64,000 nucleotides of DNA from Nocardia aurantiaca (GTDB lineage: Bacteria > Actinomycetota > Actinomycetes > Mycobacteriales > Mycobacteriaceae). Under the pieces are notes generated by a model. The model saw only the letters and a program-made list of their open reading frames with translations, did no database searches and was not told the DNA's origin. The stretch spans positions 186,001 to 250,000 of the forward strand of contig NZ_WMBB01000007.1 of NCBI RefSeq assembly GCF_009708175.1. Direction: 5' to 3'. Positions within the stretch are counted from its first letter, which is position 1, and each line of letters begins with the position of its first letter. The position numbers and the translations under genes are program-made. Positions 53,983-63,677 of this stretch are shown piece after piece.

Positions 53983-54175
53983 CGCTCGCTCCTCGTGGCC
54001 GCGCACGCCTACCCGATCGGACGGCCCGGTCGGGGTCCGGCGGTCCTGCTCGTGCTACCACGATACGTCGCGGGCATACGTGAGGGACACGAATGAGTTT
54101 GTCCAACAGGAGCGATACCGACTCCCCGAGCCCTCAGCGCATCTGCCTGCGCCGGACACGTTCTCACCAGTGCCC

Positions 54176-54212
54176 GGGACGGCCGCGGCACCGCCGGTGC
54201 CGCGGCCGTCCC
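54176..54212. terminator. Perfect 17-bp hairpin in the glnA - DDN divergent region
   Basis: GGGACGGCCGCGGCACC (54176-54192) is repeated in inverse after a 3-base loop (54196-54212). It looks like a terminator, but the flanking genes are divergent, so no annotated transcript ends here. A small RNA or antisense transcript is possible. The 385-bp region holds no other supported gene. Confidence 0.5.
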
Positions 54213-54367
54213 CCGGTGCGCGCGAAGCCGCCGCCATCATGACCGCGTCCAGCAAGTTCGGTACTCGCCGCCGCCCGATTCGGCGGCCGCCACAGCGCGC
54301 GACCGCGCGATCTATACTGGGCACCGATATGACTGCCGCACAACGCGTTTCAGCGAAGGAGTCCGGC

Positions 54368-54871
54368 GTGACCGAGCAAATCCCCGACACCAATCCGTAC
54401 GGGACCCCGAGCACCAGCGGCCCGGAGCCGATCCGCTCGTATCAGAACCTGGTCAACACGTTCATTCGCAGCCTGCTGAAGGTGCCGGTGCTGTCCGCGC
54501 AGGTCGGCAAGCGGCTGTGCGTGCTGCACGTGGTGGGCCGCAAATCCGGCAAGCCCTACGACGTGCCCGTCGCCTACACCCGCTACGAGGGCGACATCCT
54601 GGTGGGCACCGCCAAGCGCCCGTGGGTGAGCAATATCCGCAAGGGCGTGCCGATCGAAGTGTCGTTCGGCGGCCCGAGGCAGACCGCCGACGCCGAGGTG
54701 CTCACCGACGCCGACTCGGTGGTGCGACTGTCGGAGGTCATCGCCCGCGACAACAAGCAGTGGGCCAAGTTCAACGGCATGGGCACGGACGCGGCGGGCA
54801 ATCCGAACAAGGCCGACGCCTACCAGAGCTGGCAGCAGGGCTGCGTCATCATCCGGCTCACCGTGCGCTGA
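54368..54871 (+). CDS. Nitroreductase-family (DDN-type) protein
   Basis: This 167-residue split-barrel protein has VGKRLCVLHVVGRKSGKPYD with the GRKSG phosphate-binding motif, YEGDILVGTAKRPWVSNIRK and VSFGGPRQTADAEVL. It is expected to bind F420 or a flavin. GTG 54368 has AAGGAG six bases upstream and a TATACT -10 further up (54313-54318). It is convergent with another DDN-type gene five bases after its stop. Confidence 0.82.
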   Translation: MTEQIPDTNPYGTPSTSGPEPIRSYQNLVNTFIRSLLKVPVLSAQVGKRLCVLHVVGRKSGKPYDVPVAYTRYEGDILVGTAKRPWVSNIRKGVPIEVSFGGPRQTADAEVLTDADSVVRLSEVIARDNKQWAKFNGMGTDAAGNPNKADAYQSWQQGCVIIRLTVR

Positions 54872-54876
54872 GCCAG

Positions 54877-55257
54877 TCAGTCGGCGCGCCGGGCCTGGAC
54901 GTAGTCCTCGGCGTTCAGGCCCACCAGCACCTGCCGCACCAGTGGCGGTGCCCAGGAGGCGGAGGCATCGTGCCCGACCACCGGATCGGTGAGGGTCACC
55001 GTGCGCCCGCGCGTCTCCAGCTCGAAACGCCCGGCCGCGCGAATGTTCTTCAGCCAGTCCACGTCCCGTCCGTAGGTCAGCGCGATGCGGTAGCCGCCGT
55101 CGCGCTCGAAGACCATGACCGGGGAGCGGTACTCCCGCCCGGACTTGCGGCCGCGGTGGATCACGATGCCGAAACACGGCGCCACCCGGGCCGGCACCCC
55201 CAGAACGGGGTTGCTGACCCGCCGATTGATCCTCGCGAATGCCCGCGGCAGCGGCAT
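54877..55257 (-). CDS. Nitroreductase-family (DDN-type) protein
   Basis: This 126-residue compact DDN homologue reads LPRAFARINRRVSNPVLGVP, FGIVIHRGRKSGREYRSPVM (GRKSG motif), YRIALTYGRDVDWLKNIRAA and FELETRGRTVTL. It is near minimal length for the fold and probably F420-dependent. GGGAGG precedes ATG 55257. It is divergent from the Nudix gene. Confidence 0.85.
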   Translation of the reverse strand: MPLPRAFARINRRVSNPVLGVPARVAPCFGIVIHRGRKSGREYRSPVMVFERDGGYRIALTYGRDVDWLKNIRAAGRFELETRGRTVTLTDPVVGHDASASWAPPLVRQVLVGLNAEDYVQARRAD

Positions 55258-55389
55258 GGTCTCGTCCTCCCTGACGAAAACGTTTGCGCCCCTGAGGCTA
55301 CGCCGACCGCGGTGTGCCTGCCCGGAATCGCTACTGTTCACAGCAGGGCGCCGGGTCCCGCGGCGCGGTCGGAAGGAGAGCCCGGGTCC

Positions 55390-55908
55390 ATGTCGGAGAT
55401 GATCGCGGTGTACGACGCCGCCGGCCGCGAGATCGGCGCGCAGGAGCGCGCGGTGGTGTACGCCGAGGGCCTCTGGCACGCCAGCGCCGGCGTGCTGGTG
55501 CGTTCTCGCGACGGTTCGAAGGTGTATGTGCACAAGCGCACCGACACCAAGGCGGTCTTCGCCGGCATGCACGACTGCCTGGCGGGCGGGGTACTGGCGC
55601 CGGGAGAGGATCCGGCCGCGGCGGCCGTCCGCGAACTGGGCGAGGAACTGGGCATCGAACTCGGCGCGCATGACGACCAGCCGCTGCCGCTGGCCAGCGC
55701 GTCCTGGGACGGCGAGTGGGCGGGTCGGCCGATGCGCTGCCATCTGTTCGCCTACGAGCTGCGCTACGACGGGCCGATCCGGCATCAACCGGAGGAGATC
55801 GTGGACGGCTGGTGGTGGACCGACGAGGAGCTGCGCTCGCATCTGGAGAATCCGGCCTGGCCGTTCGTGCCCGACACGCGCGTGCTGATCCCGGATCTGC
55901 TGCGCTGA
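55390..55908 (+). CDS. Nudix hydrolase
   Basis: This 172-residue enzyme has an intact Nudix box G-x5-E-x7-REUxEExGU: GVLAPGEDPAAAAVRELGEE followed by LGI. KVYVHKRTDTKAVFAGMHDC and the WWWTDEEL helix are typical of YfcD/IDI-like Nudix enzymes. It hydrolyses a nucleoside diphosphate linked to X. The exact substrate is unknown. The ATG at 55390 has GGAAGGAG upstream. A 14-bp hairpin follows. Confidence 0.9.
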   Translation: MSEMIAVYDAAGREIGAQERAVVYAEGLWHASAGVLVRSRDGSKVYVHKRTDTKAVFAGMHDCLAGGVLAPGEDPAAAAVRELGEELGIELGAHDDQPLPLASASWDGEWAGRPMRCHLFAYELRYDGPIRHQPEEIVDGWWWTDEELRSHLENPAWPFVPDTRVLIPDLLR

Positions 55909-55930
55909 CAACGCCCTCCGGAAACGCCGA

Positions 55931-55964
55931 CGGCCCATCGAATCCCGCGCGATTCGATGGGCCG
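55931..55964. terminator. Bidirectional terminator hairpin
   Basis: CGGCCCATCGAATC and GATTCGATGGGCCG make a perfect 14-bp stem around CCGCGC. It lies 22 bp after the Nudix stop and 15 bp after the stop of the convergent 32-residue ORF, so it can serve both. Confidence 0.75.
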
Positions 55965-55979
55965 ACGTGCTACTGCGGT

Positions 55980-56078
55980 TCAGGCGGTCGGTGTGGTGCC
56001 ACCGGCACTGCCGCTGAACAGACCCTGGATGGTCTTGATCAGAACCGACGCCAGGAAATCCGAAGCGGATCCGGACAC
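55980..56078 (-). CDS. Small ORF (32 residues), possible membrane-active or secreted peptide
   Basis: GTG at 56078 with AGGAG ten bases upstream opens MSGSASDFLASVLIKTIQGL followed by FSGSAGGTTPTA and a stop at 55980. Residues 5-22 can form an amphipathic helix with Val/Leu/Ile/Phe on one face and a single Lys. The tail is flexible Gly/Ser/Thr. No family recognised. Support for expression is its position: a TATAAA -10 and a perfect CRP-type site lie upstream and a strong terminator lies just downstream. The ~130-base leader contains several inverted repeats (56102-56109, 56114-56137, 56156-56172). Confidence 0.55.
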   Translation of the reverse strand: MSGSASDFLASVLIKTIQGLFSGSAGGTTPTA

Positions 56079-56232
56079 GTGCAACTCCTCATCTTTCAAA
56101 TGACATGTCGGGCATGTGAATCATGCACGGTTCACATTCGATGGAGGCCATTTCCTGGGGAAATTTTTCCCAACCCGACGGGAGCTACACGGTAGAACGT
56201 GTTTCAGCTGGTTTTATATCAGTTCGATTAAA

Positions 56233-56250
56233 TTGTGACTTACATCACAA
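56233..56250. promoter_or_regulatory. CRP/GlxR-type binding site TTGTGACTTACATCACAA
   Basis: TGTGA-N6-TCACA with matching outer T/A is a perfect 18-bp match to the CRP/GlxR consensus arms. It lies about 15 bp upstream of a minus-strand TATAAA (56218-56213) and 155 bp before the 32-residue ORF. The site sits after the 3' end of the ABC operon, so its target is most likely the small ORF. Confidence 0.7.
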
Positions 56251-56266
56251 CCCCCCTGGGGCGGCG

Positions 56267-57412
56267 CTACCTTCCGCCTTCGGCGAGGGCGACCGGCTGT
56301 GCGACGTAGGAACTCCCGGTGACATCGACGCCCTGGGACCTCAGCAGGTCCAGCGCCTTGGTGACGTACTCGACGGTGTAGTCCGCGGCGTCGGGGTCCT
56401 TGGTGAGGACCGTCTTGCCCTCCTGGTTGCGGGTGTTCTTCGCGATGTTCACCGTTCGGTCCCACGCGGTCTTGTCGATCATCCCGATGCCGTCCGGGGA
56501 CGGCCAGATCAGCTTGTTCACCTCGGTGATCTGCCACTGCTGATGGCTCGCGCCGAGAGTGGAGCCGGCGGCCACGGTGAGGTCGCGGCATTTCTCGACA
56601 TTGTCGCGGCAGTACGCCCAGCCCTTCAGCGAGGCGGCGATGAACTTCACCGTCTGATCGGCGTACTTCGAGTCCTTCAGCTTGTCGGTATTGGCCCAGA
56701 TGGCGTCCTGGAGCATGGCCACGCCCTGGTCATTCCAGTCGATGGTGGCGAAATCGTTTGCGGTGTACAGCTTTCCGGTGGCCGGGTTCTTCACCTCGAG
56801 CAGCTGCGCGTACTCGTTGTAGGACATGGCCTGGGCGGCGTCGATGTCGTGAGAGAGAAAGGCGTTCATGTCGAATTGCTGTTGCACCAGAGCGACGTCC
56901 TTGGCCGGGTCCAGGCCCGCCTTGGTCATGCCCGCGAAGAGTTCGAACTCATTGCCGTAGCCCCAGTTTCCGACCTTCTTGCCCTTCAGATCGGCGGGGC
57001 CGTCAATGCCGGCGGTCCTGAACGAGACCTGTTTGGTGCCGGAGCGCTGGAAGATCTGGGCGACATCGGTGATGCCCGCACCGGCCTCACGGGAGGCGAG
57101 GGCCTTGGGCACCCAGGCGATGGCGTAGTCGGCCTGACCCTGGGCGAGAACGGTCTGGGGCACGATATCGGTTCCGCCGTCGAGGATTCGAACGTCGAGG
57201 CCCTGTTCCCTGTAGTAGCCCTGGGACGCCGCGGCCAGGTAGCCCGCGAACTGGCCCTGCTTGAACCATTGCAGCTGGAGCTTCACCTTGGTGAGTCCGT
57301 CGGCGGTGGTCGAGGAGTTGTCGGTGGTGCTGCATCCGGACAGCGCCGCCACCGCCAGGGTGGCGGCGGCCAGGACGGCCCGGATCCGGAATCTGTGGGT
57401 GGTGGTTCTCAT
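56267..57412 (-). CDS. ABC transporter substrate-binding lipoprotein, NMT1/Thi5-like
   Basis: This 381-residue lipoprotein has a signal peptide ending LAVAALSGC (Cys 27 lipidated). The NMT1/THI5-type binding fold reads VKLQLQWFKQGQFAGYLAAA, GYYREQGLDVRILDGGTDIV, LAQGQADYAIAWVPKALASR. Such proteins capture pyrimidine-like or thiamine-precursor compounds outside the cell. It is the last gene of the seven-gene operon and overlaps the permease before it (ATGA). The neighbouring dihydropyrimidinase and ureidopropionase make a pyrimidine or hydantoin ligand the best guess. Confidence 0.87.
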   Translation of the reverse strand: MRTTTHRFRIRAVLAAATLAVAALSGCSTTDNSSTTADGLTKVKLQLQWFKQGQFAGYLAAASQGYYREQGLDVRILDGGTDIVPQTVLAQGQADYAIAWVPKALASREAGAGITDVAQIFQRSGTKQVSFRTAGIDGPADLKGKKVGNWGYGNEFELFAGMTKAGLDPAKDVALVQQQFDMNAFLSHDIDAAQAMSYNEYAQLLEVKNPATGKLYTANDFATIDWNDQGVAMLQDAIWANTDKLKDSKYADQTVKFIAASLKGWAYCRDNVEKCRDLTVAAGSTLGASHQQWQITEVNKLIWPSPDGIGMIDKTAWDRTVNIAKNTRNQEGKTVLTKDPDAADYTVEYVTKALDLLRSQGVDVTGSSYVAQPVALAEGGR

Positions 57413-58178
57413 TTCGATCTCCCAGGGAGGGTGCGGGGTCTGCGGGTGAGCTGTTCGAGCAGCAGCACGACGGCCAGGAACACCAGGCCCAGGACCATGG
57501 CGGCGACCACGTAGGCCCAGGCACGCGGGTAGGCGGTAGTGGCGGCCGCGGAGGTGATGCGGCTGCCGAGGCCGTGCTGCAGGCCGCCGAAGTATTCGGC
57601 GATGATGGCCGCGATCACCGCCCCGGGCGCGGCGATCCGCAGCCCGGTGAACAGGTGCGGCAGCGCGGCGGGCAGTCGCACGGTGCGGGTGATCTGCCAG
57701 CCGGTGGCGGCGTAGGCGGTCATCAGGTCGGCATGCACACGCGGGACCTGACGCAATCCCCGTGCGGCGCTGACGAAGACGGGGAAGAACACGACGATGG
57801 TGGCCACCAGCCGGCGCGGCAGCTCGGTGGTGGTGGAGTACATGGAGTTCAGCAGCGGGGCCAGCGCCACGATGGGCACGGCGGCCGCGCCCGCCGCCAG
57901 CGCGCCGAGCACGCCGTCGACCACCCGGAAGCGGACGGCCACCATGGCGGCGGCCACGCCGAGCACCGCGCCCGCCAGCAGGCCGGCCAGGGCGTTCTCG
58001 CCGGTGGCGACGTCGGCCTCGAGGATGGCGTGGTGGTTGTCGGCGAAGGCTCTCCCGATGGCGCTGGGTGCGGGCAGCAGGAACGACGGGACGCCCGCCG
58101 CGACCGTCAGCACCTGCCACAGCGCCAGCAGGACGCCGCCGAAAAGCACCGGCGGCAACCAGGATCGGAGTATACCGG

Positions 58179-58182
<4 letters not shown>
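57409..58182 (-). CDS. ABC transporter permease (SsuC/ThiX-like)
   Basis: This 257-residue inner-membrane protein has about six helices and the EAA-type loop DLMTAYAATGWQITRTVRLP preceding the PAALPHLFTGLRIAAPGAVI segment, which contacts the ATPase. An N-terminal Trp-rich helix VLFGGVLLALWQVLTVAAG is seen. It is overlapped on both sides by neighbouring genes (ATGA). With the second permease gene in the operon it probably forms a heterodimeric channel. Confidence 0.9.
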
Positions 58183-59036
<854 letters not shown>

Positions 59037-59070
59037 GGGGCACCTCCGAACGAAAGGGGCAGAGTTGAAT

Positions 59071-60030
59071 TCACCGCGCGGACCCCGCGGAAAGACCGGG
59101 CCGGGCATAGCGCCGCAGCAGCACTTCGGCGAGCGACACCAGCCCGGTGAGAACCACACCCAGCAGTGCCGCCGCGATCACCGCCGCGTACAACCGCGCC
59201 GCATTGCCGGTGGACTGCTGGGAGAACACGATGATCTGCCGTCCGATCCCGCCCGCGGTGCCGGTCGAGATCTCCGCCACCACACTGCCGATCACCGCGG
59301 CGGCGGCCCCGAGCCGCAGCGCCGGCAGGATGTGCGGCACGGCCGCGGGGAGCCGCAGATGCAGCAGGGTGGCCCACCATCCGGCGGCACAGCTGTGCAG
59401 CAACTCCACCGACGCCTCGGCCGGGGATTGCAGTCCGCGCAGGGTGCCGATGGCGACCGGGAAGAACACCAGGTAGGACGCGATCACCACAATGCTCATC
59501 CACGGCTGCCAGGGTTGCCCGGCGATGACGATCTTCCCGCCCCAGCCCGCGACCAACGGAGCCAGCGCGATGAGCGGGATAGTCTGGGACACAACCACAT
59601 ACGGCATCAGCCCGCGTTCCACGAGCTCGAATCGCTGCATGAGCACCGCGAGCGCGATACCCACCAGCGTACCCAGACCCAGTGCCAGCAGCGCGAGTTC
59701 GAGCGTGAAACTCGCGGTGTGCGACAGAGTCGCGCCGACGGTGGTCCTTCCGTCCGGCTCCCTCAGTACGGTCAGCACCGCCCAGGAGTGCGGCAGTGCG
59801 CCGTCCGACGTGCGCGGGAGGACTCGCTGGCTTCCGACGCTCACCCCGTTCGCGGGAACCACGGCCTTCACCAGTTCCCAGACGGCGATGAGGAGCGCGA
59901 AAGCAGCGATCGGATACAGCAGCCGCCAGATGCGACCACCGGCCGCCGGCACCGATCGAGGCATCGAAATACTCTGCGGCTCGGTCACATTCGCGGACGA
60001 TGCCGGAGCCGAGGTCGTCGTCAGGCTCAT
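59071..60030 (-). CDS. ABC transporter permease, second subunit
   Basis: This 319-residue permease has an extended polar N-terminus of about 30 residues, then the first helix (LLYPIAAFALLIAVWELVKA). A ~45-residue loop follows, then the transmembrane core with LLHSCAAGWWATLLHLRLPA and AAVPHILPALRLGAAAAVIG as the ATPase-coupling loop. Its ATG overlaps the stop of the LLM gene (ATGA). Two different permeases, one ATPase and one binding protein complete the importer. Confidence 0.88.
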   Translation of the reverse strand: MSLTTTSAPASSANVTEPQSISMPRSVPAAGGRIWRLLYPIAAFALLIAVWELVKAVVPANGVSVGSQRVLPRTSDGALPHSWAVLTVLREPDGRTTVGATLSHTASFTLELALLALGLGTLVGIALAVLMQRFELVERGLMPYVVVSQTIPLIALAPLVAGWGGKIVIAGQPWQPWMSIVVIASYLVFFPVAIGTLRGLQSPAEASVELLHSCAAGWWATLLHLRLPAAVPHILPALRLGAAAAVIGSVVAEISTGTAGGIGRQIIVFSQQSTGNAARLYAAVIAAALLGVVLTGLVSLAEVLLRRYARPGLSAGSAR

Positions 60031-61064
60031 GACCCGGTCACCGTCGCCTCGATCGGGGGCGCCAGGCGGGGCAGCACGGACTCGCCGTACGCCTCGAGGG
60101 TCGAGGTCTTGGCGTCGTGCTGCAGGTAGACGGCGAACTGGTCGACGCCGAGAGCTTCGAGCTCGCGCAGGCGGGTCAGGTGCTCATCCGGCGTGCCGAG
60201 AATGCAGAATCGGTCCACGATCTCGTCGGGCACGAACTCGGCGTGGGTGTTGCCCGCGCGGCCGTGCTCGTTGTAGTCGTAGCCCTGCCGCCCGGCGATG
60301 TACGCGGTCAGCGCCTTGGGCACGCCGGAGTCGGAACCGTATCGGGCGACGATGTCGGCGACGTGGTTGCCGACCATGCCGCCGAACCAACGGCACTGCT
60401 CCCGTGCGTGTTTCAGCGCCGCGACGGTGCCGTCGGTGATGTAGGCGGGGGCGGCCACGCAGATGGTCACCGCCGCCGGATCGCGGCCCGCACGTTCGGC
60501 GGCCGCGCGCACGCGGGCGACGGTCCAGGCGGTGATGTCCGGATCGGCGAGCTGGAGGATGAACCCGTCGGCCACCTCACCGGTGAGATCCAGTGCGCGC
60601 GGACCGTATCCGGCAACCCACACCGGCAGCCGGGACGCCTGCGCCCACGGGAAGCGAACGGTGGTGTCGCCGACTCGCGCACTGCGGCCGTTGCCCAATT
60701 CTCGGATGACAGCGATGGATTCGCGCAGCCTCGCCAGCGTGGCGGGCCGTCCGCCCAGGGCGCGCACGGCCGAATCCCCGCGCCCGATACCGCAGATGGT
60801 GCGGTTTCCGAACATGTCATTGAGGGTCGCGAAGGTGGAGGCGGTGACCGTCCAGTCGCGGGTGGACGGATTGGTCACCATCGGGCCCACCACGACTCTC
60901 CGGGTCACGGCGAGGATCTGGCTGTAGATGACGTAGGGCTCCTGCCACAGCAGGTGCGAGTCGAAGGTCCACACGTGCGAGAACCCGTGTGTCTCCGCGA
61001 TTCTCGCCAGTTCCACCACCCGCGACGCGGGCGGCGTGCACTGCAGCACCACTCCGATGTCCAT
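60027..61064 (-). CDS. LLM-class oxidoreductase of the pyrimidine operon
   Basis: This 345-residue luciferase-like TIM barrel has MDIGVVLQCTPPASRVVELA, the first-strand WTFDSHLLWQEPYVIYSQIL, VVVGPMVTNPSTRDWTVTAS, NRTICGIGRGDSAVRALGG and PVWVAGYGPRALDLTGEVAD. These match the F420-dependent family of CPS_4043-like enzymes often found with dihydropyrimidinase genes. It would supply or consume F420H2 (or FMNH2) in a redox step on the ring. ATG 61064 has GGGGAG upstream. Confidence 0.85.
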   Translation of the reverse strand: MDIGVVLQCTPPASRVVELARIAETHGFSHVWTFDSHLLWQEPYVIYSQILAVTRRVVVGPMVTNPSTRDWTVTASTFATLNDMFGNRTICGIGRGDSAVRALGGRPATLARLRESIAVIRELGNGRSARVGDTTVRFPWAQASRLPVWVAGYGPRALDLTGEVADGFILQLADPDITAWTVARVRAAAERAGRDPAAVTICVAAPAYITDGTVAALKHAREQCRWFGGMVGNHVADIVARYGSDSGVPKALTAYIAGRQGYDYNEHGRAGNTHAEFVPDEIVDRFCILGTPDEHLTRLRELEALGVDQFAVYLQHDAKTSTLEAYGESVLPRLAPPIEATVTGS

Positions 61065-61092
61065 GCGGCACTCCCCTCGTTGCTCGGACCGG

Positions 61093-62514
61093 TCAGATAA
61101 GGTTCTGGGACAGTCCGCGTTTGACGAACCGGCCGTGGCCGGCGCTGCCCAGGTACTGCCCGGCATCGACGAGGACCCGCCCGCGCGAGAGCACGGTGTC
61201 CACGTGGCCGTCGATTTCGAAGCCCTCGTAGGCCGAGTGGTCCATGTTCATGTGATGGGTCCTGCCGAGGCCGATGCTGGTGTGCCCGTCGGGGTCGTAG
61301 ATCACCACGTCGGCATCCGCGCCGGGGCTGATCACGCCCTTGCGCGGGTAGAGCCCGAACATGCGGGCCGGGGCCGTGCAGCACACCTCCACCCATTTCT
61401 CGAGGGAGATGCGGCCGTCCTTGACGCCCTGGAACATCAGGTCCATGCGGTGCTCGACGCCTCCGATCCCGTTGGGGATCTTGCTGAAATCGCCGAGGCC
61501 GAGTTCCTTCTGGTCCTTCATGCAGAACGGGCAGTGGTCGGTGGCCACGGTGGTGACATCGCCGGTGCGGATGTAGCGCCAGAGCTCGTCCTGGTGGCCT
61601 TCCGCGCGGGCGCGCAGAGGCGTCGAGCACACCCATTTCGCGCCCTCGAAACCCGGGGCGCCCAAATTCTCTTCGAGCGATAGGTACAGATACTGCGGGC
61701 AGGTCTCGCCGAAGACGTTCTGCCCCTTGCCTCTTGCCTCCGCGATTTGTTCCAGAGCCTGTTTCGCCGAGACGTGCACGATATACAGCGGGGCACCCGT
61801 CAAGTGCGCCAGCATGATCGCGCGGTGGGTGGCTTCCTCCTCCATCTGCCAGGGGCGTGTGACACCGTGGTGGTACGGCGCCGTCTCGCCTCGCGAAAGC
61901 GCCTGCTCCACAAGCACATCGATGGCTATCCCGTTCTCGGCGTGCATCATGAGCACCGCGCCCAGATCGCCCGCGGTCTGCATGGCGCGCAGGATCTGGC
62001 CGTCGTCGGAGTAGAAGACGCCCGGATACGCCATGAACAGTTTGAAACTGGTCACGCCCTCGGACACCAATTCGCGCATACCCTCGAGGGATTCGCCGTC
62101 CACCGAGCCGACGATCTGATGAAAGCCGTAGTCGACGGCGCACTTCCCGGCTGCCTTCTCATGCCACAGCGCCAGGCTGTCCTGCACCCGCTCCCCTGGC
62201 TTCTGCACGGCGAAGTCGACGATGGTGGTGGTGCCGCCCCACGCGGCGGCGCGGGTGCCGGTCTCGAAGGTATCGGAGGCCTCGGTGCCGCCGAAGGGCA
62301 GCTGCATATGGGTGTGGCCGTCCACCCCGCCGGGAATCACGTACTTGCCGGTGGCATCGATGACGGTGGCGGCGGTGGCGGCCAGGTCGGCGCCGAGCGC
62401 GGTGGAGCCCGGCCGCACCACGGCGGCAATGGTCTCGTCCTCGATGAGGACATCGAGGGGTTGGGATCCGGTGGCGGACACCACGATTCCGCCGTGGATG
62501 AAGGTTGTGCTCAC
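61093..62514 (-). CDS. hydA: Dihydropyrimidinase / hydantoinase
   Basis: This 473-residue amidohydrolase opens the ring of dihydrouracil, dihydrothymine or 5-substituted hydantoins to the N-carbamoyl amino acid. The di-zinc site is seen in GVDGHTHMQLPFGG, the carboxylated Lys in TSFKLFMAYPG, His residues in LMMHAENG and YIVHVSAKQ, and the catalytic Asp in VATDHCPF. The four-base overlap with the ureidopropionase start couples it to the next enzymatic step. Confidence 0.94.
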   Translation of the reverse strand: MSTTFIHGGIVVSATGSQPLDVLIEDETIAAVVRPGSTALGADLAATAATVIDATGKYVIPGGVDGHTHMQLPFGGTEASDTFETGTRAAAWGGTTTIVDFAVQKPGERVQDSLALWHEKAAGKCAVDYGFHQIVGSVDGESLEGMRELVSEGVTSFKLFMAYPGVFYSDDGQILRAMQTAGDLGAVLMMHAENGIAIDVLVEQALSRGETAPYHHGVTRPWQMEEEATHRAIMLAHLTGAPLYIVHVSAKQALEQIAEARGKGQNVFGETCPQYLYLSLEENLGAPGFEGAKWVCSTPLRARAEGHQDELWRYIRTGDVTTVATDHCPFCMKDQKELGLGDFSKIPNGIGGVEHRMDLMFQGVKDGRISLEKWVEVCCTAPARMFGLYPRKGVISPGADADVVIYDPDGHTSIGLGRTHHMNMDHSAYEGFEIDGHVDTVLSRGRVLVDAGQYLGSAGHGRFVKRGLSQNLI

Positions 62515-63347
62515 GGCTCCACCAGCTTCCCGTAGGCGTCCGGACGCCGGTCCCGATAGAAGGCCCAGCGGTCGCGCACCACCTTGATCAGGTCCATGTC
62601 CAAGTCGCGCACCATGAGTTCGGCGGCGGTGTCGGAAGCGACCTCACCCACGAACTGGCCCTCCGGGTCGACGAAGTAGCTGGTGCCGTAGAAGTCGTCG
62701 TCCCCGTACTCCTCGATGCCGACCCGGTTGATGGCGCCGATGAAGTACTCGTTGGCCACCGCGGAGGCGGGCTGCTCCAGCTTCCACAGGTAGCTCGACA
62801 GGCCGCGCGAGGTGGCGGAGGGATTGAACACGATCTCCGCCCCGGCCAGGCCCAGTGCCCGCCAGCCCTCCGGGAAGTGCCGGTCGTAGCAGATGTAGAC
62901 GCCGATCCGGCCGACGGCAGTATCGAACACCGGCCAGCCCAGGTTCCCGGGCCGGAAGTAGAACTTCTCCCAGAACCCGTTGACGTGTGGAATGTGGTGT
63001 TTGCGGTATTTGCCGAGGTAGCTCCCATCGGCGTCGACCACCGCCGCCGTGTTGTACAGCAGCCCCGGCTGCTCCTGCTCGTACACAGGCAGCACCATGA
63101 CCAGGCCCAGCTCCCGGGCCAGCGCCGCGAACCGCTCGACGGTCGGCCCGGGCACCGATTCGGCGTAGTCGTAGAACTTGGTGTCCTGGAGCTGGCAGAA
63201 GTACGGCCCGTAGAACAGCTCCTGGAAGCAGATCACCGTGGCCCCGGCCGCAGCCGCCTGGCGCGCATAGTCCTCATGCGCCTTGATCATGGACTCTTTG
63301 TCGCCGGTCCAGTTCGTCTGCACCAGCGCCGCTCGAACAATCGCCAT
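62511..63347 (-). CDS. Beta-ureidopropionase / N-carbamoyl-beta-alanine amidohydrolase (nitrilase family)
   Basis: This 278-residue carbon-nitrogen hydrolase has the nitrilase triad E43 (CFQELFYGPYF), K116 (KYRKHHIPH) and C153 (VYICYDRHFPEG). It hydrolyses N-carbamoyl-beta-alanine to beta-alanine, CO2 and ammonia, the step after dihydropyrimidinase. It is the first gene of the leftward operon. A possible promoter (TTGTTT, N16, TTTAAC at 63409-63382) and a 21-bp palindrome precede it. Confidence 0.92.
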   Translation of the reverse strand: MAIVRAALVQTNWTGDKESMIKAHEDYARQAAAAGATVICFQELFYGPYFCQLQDTKFYDYAESVPGPTVERFAALARELGLVMVLPVYEQEQPGLLYNTAAVVDADGSYLGKYRKHHIPHVNGFWEKFYFRPGNLGWPVFDTAVGRIGVYICYDRHFPEGWRALGLAGAEIVFNPSATSRGLSSYLWKLEQPASAVANEYFIGAINRVGIEEYGDDDFYGTSYFVDPEGQFVGEVASDTAAELMVRDLDMDLIKVVRDRWAFYRDRRPDAYGKLVEP

Positions 63348-63421
63348 CTAGAGATGTTGCACGCCAGATCAATGCGACCACGTTAAAAACGGCGACGAAC
63401 AGGAAACAATTCCGCGAGTCC

Positions 63422-63442
63422 TCCGCTCGCCAGGCGAGCGGA
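63422..63442. promoter_or_regulatory. Perfect 21-bp palindrome upstream of the pyrimidine operon
   Basis: TCCGCTCGCC-A-GGCGAGCGGA lies 75 bp upstream of the ureidopropionase ATG and just above a possible -35 (TTGTTT, 63409-63404). It may be an operator or activator site. The remaining 330-bp intergenic region contains no supported gene. Confidence 0.4.
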
Positions 63443-63677
63443 TTCCTGGCACACGCCGCCGCTCCGCCTGTCGGGCGGTCCACTCTTCCGCGATCAGCGG
63501 CGGCCGGGGTGAAACCAGCCCGGAGAAACGCCATCTCGCCACCGCCGCGAAGGCCGCGACGACCTATCGCCGGGCACGGCCGCGACCGAGGACCGGTCTC
63601 ACCCAGCGGACGACCACACGTCCCGCTCGGCCGGGGGTACTACAAACGATCGTGACCCGTCATATCGAGGAGACCGC

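Noticed and set aside
63274..63534. 86-residue leftward frame upstream of ureidopropionase
   Set aside because: It overlaps the ureidopropionase start and the palindrome, has no recognisable domain and no good Shine-Dalgarno.
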